From the NCBI GenBank assembly GCA_029940245.1, contig JAOZRF010000128.1:1-7500 (forward strand): a stretch of DNA of 7,500 nt, read 5' to 3'. The notes below the pieces were generated by a model, which was given only the letters and a program-made list of their open reading frames with translations, did not search any database and was not told where the DNA came from. Below, piece after piece: positions 1 to 7,200 of this stretch. Position 1 is the stretch's first letter. Every line of letters begins with the position of its first letter. Source of the stretch: Desulfobacula sp. GTDB lineage: Bacteria > Desulfobacterota > Desulfobacteria > Desulfobacterales > Desulfobacteraceae. Made by a program: the position numbers and the translations under genes.

Positions 1-1268
1 ATGACACCCACTGGAAAATAAAAGATTATTTTGATCAAGATTCCTCCAAACCAGATCATACCTATTGCAAAAAGGGTGGTTTTCTGCCGGCTATCGCGTT
101 TGACCCTTCTTTTTACGGCATTCCTCCCAATAATATTGAAGCAACGGACACGTCCCAGCTTTTAGGGCTTGAAGTCGCCCGAATGGCCCTGGAAGATGCA
201 GGATATCCGATTCACCATCCTGATCTTAAAAACAAAAAGGTCAATGTGATTTTAGGGGTTACCGGAACCCAGGAGCTTGTGATTCCTTTAGGGGCCAGGC
301 TTGGACACCCTATCTGGAAAAAGGCGCTGGAAGACTCTGGAATCCATGGGGAAAAAAAAGAAGAAATCATTCAAAGAATACAGGGCGATTATGTCCAATG
401 GCAGGAAAACTCATTTCCCGGCCTTCTTGGCAATGTTGTTGCCGGCAGAATCGCCAACCGCTTAAACCTTTGCGGGACAAACACGGTGACTGATGCTGCC
501 TGTGCAAGCTCTCTTGCGGCCATTCATACGGCAGTAATGGAACTTGGTTCCGGTAAATGCGACATGTCCATTACCGGGGGCGTGGACACCTTGAATGATA
601 TTTTCATGCACATCTGCTTTTCAAAAACCGGGGTTCTGTCACACACAAGTGATGCAAGACCCTTTTCAAAGGATGCCGATGGAACAGTCCTGGGTGAGGG
701 TATCGGCATGCTTGTATTAAAACGTCTTTGCGATGCGCAAAAAGATAATGACAGAATTTATGCCGTCATTAAAGGCATCGGCACTTCAAGCGACGGCAGG
801 ACTTCCGCCATTTATGCACCTGAGTCAAAAGGACAGATCAAAGCATTAAACGAAGCCTACAGGGAGGCGGGTATTCCTCCTTGTACTATTGGACTTATTG
901 AAGCCCATGGAACAGGAACACGGGTGGGAGATAAAGTGGAGTTTTCAGCCCTGAAAAAATGTTTTGACGACGTATCCGTCAAAAATAAAATCGCCATTGG
1001 GTCTGTCAAATCAATGATCGGCCATACCAAAGCTGCGGCAGGGGCCGCAGGCATGATAAAATCGGTTCTATCCCTTTACAATAAAGTCATTCCTCCGACG
1101 TTAAAAGCCCTGGAACCTGATCCTGAACTGGATTTGAATAATTCTTCCTTTTATTTAAATTCGCAATCCAAACCATGGGTATCAACCCCCTCCTGTCCCC
1201 ACAGAAGATCCGGGGTCAGCGCATTTGGTTTTGGCGGCAGTAATTTTCATATTGTCCTGGAAGAATAC
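1..1268 (+). other. Ketosynthase (KS) domain, N-terminally cut by the window
   Basis: This domain performs decarboxylative Claisen condensation between the growing acyl chain and malonyl-ACP. The catalytic triad is complete: Cys 167 (codon 501-503) in DAACASSLAA, His 302 (906-908) in EAHGTGTRVGD, and His 341 (1023-1025) in MIGHTKAAAG. The domain closes with GVSAFGFGGSNFHIVLEEY near 1268. The early block GGFLPAIAFDPSFYGIPPNNIEATDTSQ is typical of Pfa-family KS domains rather than modular PKS. The first 40 to 60 residues, which should include the usual I-G-M start motif, are outside the window. The Cys nucleophile shows that this is a true KS and not a chain-length factor. Confidence 0.95.
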
Positions 1269-4200
1269 AATCCTTTAAAATCCCATGTTTCCTGGGATGG
1301 TGCCATACAAATAATTGCTTTTTCAGCTGACGGCAAAAACATGCTTTCAGATCAGATTAATACGGTCAAAACAATTTTAAATAAAACAAAGGATGCCCAG
1401 GAACTTTACCAGGCCATTGCCTGGCACGCGGACAAATCAAGACAGAATTTCTCAGCCCGTCATGACTTAAGACTGCTCATGGTTGTCAAAAAAGAGGATG
1501 ATATTCAAAAAAATCTTGTCAGGGCGCTTGATTGCATTAAAGGGGAAAAATCGCCCCCCAATATCTATTTTTCCCAGGGCCGGAAAAAAGGCAAACTAGG
1601 GTTCATGTTTCCCGGCCAGGGAAGCCAGTATACCGGCATGGGAAAAGATCTTGTTTCTGTATTTCCGGAAGCATTAGCAGCATTGGAACGATCTGCTGAT
1701 ATTTTTTTTCAGGAAAACAAATCAAAAGAGTTCAGACCCTTGCAGGATTATATCTTTCCTTTACCCTCACATTTGCAGTCAATGGCCGCGTCCGAAGAAA
1801 ATCTTCGCAGCACTGACATTGCCCAGCCAGCCATTGGCGCTGTATCCCTTGCCATGATCAAGGTGTTAAAAAAATTCGGCATCACACCGGAAATAACCTG
1901 TGGGCACAGTTTTGGAGAATTATCAGCCCTTTATTCAGCCGGGTGGATGGATGAAGAATCCTTTATCAGGCTTTCCTTAGCCCGGGGCAGATTTATGGCC
2001 CGGGAAGGCTCAAAAGATGGCGATACAGGCAGCATGTTAGCTGTTCAAGCGCCTTTGGAAGATATTGAAGCCTTGATGATTCAGGCAGAGAACCTTGATT
2101 TGGTCCTTGCCAACAAAAACAGCCACACCCAGGGTGTTTTATCCGGCTCGACCCGGGAAATCCTTCGGGCAAAAAAAATCTGTAAACAAAAAAAATTCAG
2201 GGCTGTTAAGCTTGCTGTTGCCGCAGCATTTCACAGCAAGCTTGTGAACAATGCGGCAATTCCGTTTAATAAAGAGGTGTCCTTAAAAATTATTTCCCCG
2301 ACATCCATTGATGTCCTTTCAAATACCACGGGCAAACTGTATGGTCAAAAAAATTCAGACATTAAAGAGATGCTGGGAAATCAACTGGCAAACCCGGTCA
2401 ATTTTGTTGATAATATTGAAACCATGTTTGAAAACAATTTGTCCCTTTTTATCGAAGTCGGTCCCAAAGCCGTTTTAACGAGTCTGATAAAATCAATATT
2501 AAAAGACGCTCCAGTTACTGCCATAAGTCTTGACCCTTCTGCAGGAAAAAAATCAGGTATTGAAGATCTTGCCCATGCCCTGTGCATGATTGCCTCAAAG
2601 GGATTTGCCGTTGACCTTGCAAAGTGGGAAGATCCTGCAAAAAAACCAGTGCCCAAAAAAATGAGGGTGCAAGTTTCAGGTGCCAACCCTAAACCAAAAA
2701 ACAATTGCCGTATTGAAAAATCAATAACACCACCAATTCAAAAAACAGCACCAATGCACAAAAAAAACCTTGATAAAAACAGGCCCGTTTTAAAAGGATC
2801 TGATATGACATCTCATACAATAAACAAGTCAGCTCCGGCAGACCATATTGCCGGCAATCTTAGTTCACCGGCATTGCAGGCCATGCTTATGGTTCAAAAA
2901 GGACTTGAAGCCATGCAGCAGCTTCAGACACAAACTGCCCAAACCCATGAAAAATTTCTTGAAACCCAGGCCCAGGCCGGCAAGACTCTGGCCGGCATGA
3001 TGGAACAAACCCGGAATCTTGCATTTAATTCCTCGGTTACGCGGGAAGATGCCATTTCCACTGCTGCCGCAGCGGAACCTGTAGCGCCTGAACCTGTCGT
3101 ACCTGCTGTGCCGACAGTTATCGCACCTGAACCAGAAAATCATAAGTCTGATACAAACATCGAACCTGTTTTATTTGAAATCATAAGCCGGTTGACAGGC
3201 TTTCCCGTTGAAATGCTGGAATCAGATATGGACATTGAGTCCGACCTTGGCATTGATTCAATCAAAAAAGTGGAAATCATTTCAGAACTTGAAAAAGAAT
3301 TCCCTTCCTGCCAGGGATTAACCAGTGAAAATATGGGCTCTGTAAGAACGCTGAAAGACATTTGCGATTCCATACAGGATTCAAAATCCCCTTTTATTGA
3401 AGCCCCTGTTCTTGAGCCGGGTTTCAACAAAACCCCGTCCATGGAAACCTATCCCATTAAACCTGCCGGCAAGATGAACCCGGGCACAAAAACCATGGCC
3501 AGGGAACAGGGCAAAGAAAGCATAACCATAAGCCAAAGCATAAGCCGGCATGTTTCAAGTGTTCTTATAAACACCATCAGTGAATTAACGGGATTTCCCG
3601 TTGAAATGCTGGAGCCTTCCATGAATCTGGAATCCGACCTTGGCATTGATTCAATTAAACGGGTGGAAATTCTCTCAAAATTAGAGCAGGAACTGGACCA
3701 TGTTGAGGCCATTTCTTCCGATGACATTGGAACCTTGAAAACCATTGAAGAAATCGTTGTTTACCTGACAAAAAAAGATCCTGAAACAAAAATTGAATCT
3801 GAATTTAAAAAAAAAACATCCGCGCCTGAAACCAATCTTGAAACCAGGCCTGAACAAAAAAACAACGCTGCCGGCCCGGATAAAAAACTGACCCGCCAGG
3901 TTGTTAGTATAAAAGAGTATCCCACCAATCAGATCCGGTTCTATAATGGGTCAAAAATTGAACTGCCGGCTCAAAAAAAAGTCTATATTACAAAAGACAG
4001 TTCAAAAATAGCTGCCCTTTTTAAAACAAAATTTGAAAAATCAGGAATAACAGCTAACCTGATTGATATCAGCAAAGGAAATATCCCCCAGTTGCCGGAT
4101 GCAGCAGGGATCGTCATTCTGCCCGATGCATTTCAAAAAAACAGCCCGGATACTGCCTTAAATTTTTTAAAATCCGCGTTTGCCCTGGTCAAAAAGAATG

Positions 4201-7200
4201 CTGGTTTTCTCATGGATTCTGCCAATCAAAAAGGTGCCTTTTTATCAACCATCTCCTTTTCAGGCGGCAGATTTGGATTTACCGGGAAAACTTCTATTGG
4301 GAAGGCTTCTACTGGAAATGCTTCTAATTATGATCCAATTTACAGCGGGCTTTCAGGGCTTGCAAAAACAGCCGGGCTTGAATGGAAAAATATTTTATGC
4401 AGGGCTTTGGACATGCCTGATTCCCTTGAAAAATGCAGGAAAAATGCCGAAGCTGCAGTGTCTTTGATGATGACCCATGGTGCCGTTGAAATGGGTCTGG
4501 ATGGGGATAGCTGCAATATCCCAACTCTCATGGACCAGGCGTTAAACAATACAAAAATTGACCTTGCTGCCGGTGATGTGGTTGTCATTTCAGGCGGTGC
4601 CAAGGGTGTGACTGCAGCTTGTGCCCTGGAAATTGCCAGACAATATTCGCCTGTTATGATTCTGATCGGAAGGTCAAAGGCTCCATCTTCTGAGCCTGAA
4701 TGGGCAAAAGATATTCAAGATCCCGGCATACTGAAAAAAGCCATATTGACCCATGAATTTTCCGAGCAGTCACCCAGACCCGCTGACATACAAAAAATAT
4801 ATCAAGAAATCATGTCCAACCGGGAAATCAAAAAAAATATTCGATTAATGACAGAATATGGCTCAAAGGTGAAATATTTTTCAGCAGATATTAAAAATTC
4901 ACAGGAAGTCCATGATATTTTTAAAGCCGTACGAAGACAGTTCAACCATATAACTGCTGTCATCCATGGTGCAGGGGTCCTTGAAGACAAACTGATCATT
5001 GATAAACATATTGACCAGTTTTGCCATGTTCTGGAGACAAAAGTGAAAGGGCTTGAAGCACTGATTTGTGCATCAAAACCAGATAAGCTCAAATATTTTG
5101 TTTTATTTTCCTCAATTGCTGCCCGGCTTGGAAACCAGGGACAGTGTGACTATTCAATGGCAAATGAAATTTTAAATAAAACCGCACAAAAACTTGCCCG
5201 GGAAAATTCAGGCTGCAAATTTCTGTCCATCAACTGGGGACCCTGGGAAGGCGGGATGGTGGATGTTGCTTTAAAAAAAGAATTTTTAAAAAAAGGGATC
5301 AACCTTATTCCTTTAAAAGAGGGTGCAGAACAATTATTAAGGGAAATGGGAAACATTGAGGCAGATGACCCTGAAGTCATCATCGGGGCAAAGGGTTTAA
5401 CAACAAAAAACTCAAAGGAGCCCTGTCTTTCAACTGCAATGACTATATCTCTGGGCCTTTTGTCAACCCCTGTTTTAGCTGATCACAAAATAGCCGGAGA
5501 ACCCGTTGTTCCCTTTGCCCTGTTAATGGAATTTTCTGCCCATGCAGCAGAGAAAAACAATCCAGGCCTTGTATTTGCCGGAATGGATAATTTTCGCCTT
5601 TTAAAGGGCATAAAACCTGAAGGAAAGGAACTGGATATCCATGTCAACTTAGGAAAATGCAAACCAGATAAAAACAACTTTATAACCCGGAGCACCATTA
5701 CTTCAGGCGTTTCTCAAGATCCATCTTTTATCCATTCAAATATACATTCAAATTGTACCATTATATTAAAAGACAGGCTGCCAAAACCACCAGTGCTGTC
5801 TTCCGCGGCTTTCATTGAATTAAAACCCTTTCCAAAAACCATACAACAGGCATATTCTGATATTCTTTTCCATGGAAAGGCGTTGCAGGGAATACAATCC
5901 ATTAATGGATATTCAGAAAACGGCATTGAGGTGATGACCTGCCTTTCCCCCTCTCCTTCCCAATGGTTTAAAAAACCTTTTCATTCAAAATGGAATATTG
6001 AACCCATGATGCTGGATGCAGCATTCCAGGCAGCCATTCTCTGGTCCCGGCAAAGAACTGGACAGGGTTGTCTGCCAAGTTTTATAGCCAATTTAAGGCT
6101 GTATTCATCCTTTAAAACGCTGAAAGGAAAGGTTCGAATTCTGTTTACAGTGAATGAAGAAAGAAAAAATAAAATATCAGGGTATTTTACCTTTTTGAAT
6201 GAAGAAGATATTGTTGTTGCAAGCATCACTGGATTTGAAGCCATTACGGATCCATCCTTAAAGACAAAATTTAAAAACAAACCGCTTTTTTCAAAAAAGT
6301 CCATTCTTGCCTTTGCCCAGGGAAACCCTTCCCAGGCATTTGGAGAAAAATATAGTTTATTTGATCACGAACGTGAGATTGCAAGACTTCCCCGACCCCC
6401 CTATTTTTTCATGGATAAAGTAGTTAAAGCAGATCACCCTCAATGGGAAATGAAACCCGGAGGGTGGATTGAAACACAATATCAAGTTCAAAAAGATGCC
6501 TGGTATTTTAAGGCCAACAGAACCCAGACCCTGCCCTTTTGCATTTTGCTGGAAATTGCTCTCCAGCCTTGCGGCTGGCTTGCAGCCTATGCCGGCTCTG
6601 CCCTTGAAAGTGATGACAGGCTGTATTTTAGAAACCTGGGGGGTAAGGCAGAACTGATTGAGCCCCTGTCCAATAATAGCGAAACCCTCACCATCAAAAG
6701 CCGAATCACAGATGTTTCCAAAGCCGGTAATATGATTATTCAGAATTTTGATTATCATATATTAAAAAATGGTGACAGCGTTTATAAAGGAATCACTCAT
6801 TTTGGTTTTTTCACGGGACAGGCACTTTTAAATCAGATCGGTATCAGGGATGGCCGGTTTGATAAATATGTATTGCCCAAAAAAAATCACAAGGCCTCAA
6901 AAAGCTTTCAATTCAAGGATGAGGCTCCCTTGACACCGGATGATCAAAATTATGATCAAAATACGGGAATGCCGTCAAAAGCCTTGCGGATGATTGATGA
7001 TATTGAGGTGTTAAGCCTTGATGGCGGCATATATGAAAAAGGGTATGTAAAGGCCACCAAAACTATTGATCCAAAAGAATGGTTTTTTAATGCCCATTTT
7101 TATCAGGACCCTGTGTGTCCCGGATCTCTTGGAATAGAATCCTTTATTCAAATGATCCGGTTCTTTCTGGTTGAAAAATTTGATATTCCCATGGACACTT

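Noticed and set aside
1702..1709. T8 run, and similar A8 runs near 352 and in 2160-2200, as slippage sites
   Set aside because: They fall inside folded domains, are shorter than the A10 run, and match the general homopolymer richness of the gene.
2381..2704. Minus-strand open frame of 107 codons
   Set aside because: It overlaps the AT end and linker antisense, with no family resemblance or sign of a start region.
2865..3143. Minus-strand open frame of 92 codons, Arg/Cys/Gly-rich
   Set aside because: Its odd composition is the reverse complement of the Pro/Ala/Glu linker and helical block; it is not a separate protein.
3140..3745. Two similar minus-strand frames sharing an ESMPRSDS segment
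   Set aside because: The shared segment is just the antisense of the two ACP serine motifs, so the likeness comes from the ACP duplication.
4180..4467. Plus-strand open frame of 95 codons in another frame
   Set aside because: It lies inside the KR structural half in the wrong frame, shows no motif, and the main frame is conserved across it.
5268..5297. Repeated TTTAAAAAAAG-like units (LKKEFLKKG)
   Set aside because: A short Lys-rich helix at the KR end; two imperfect A-rich copies are expected by chance in this AT-rich gene.
6357..6758. Minus-strand open frame of 133 codons
   Set aside because: It lies fully opposite the conserved FabA-like domain, has no recognisable motif, and its composition is the complement of the real gene.
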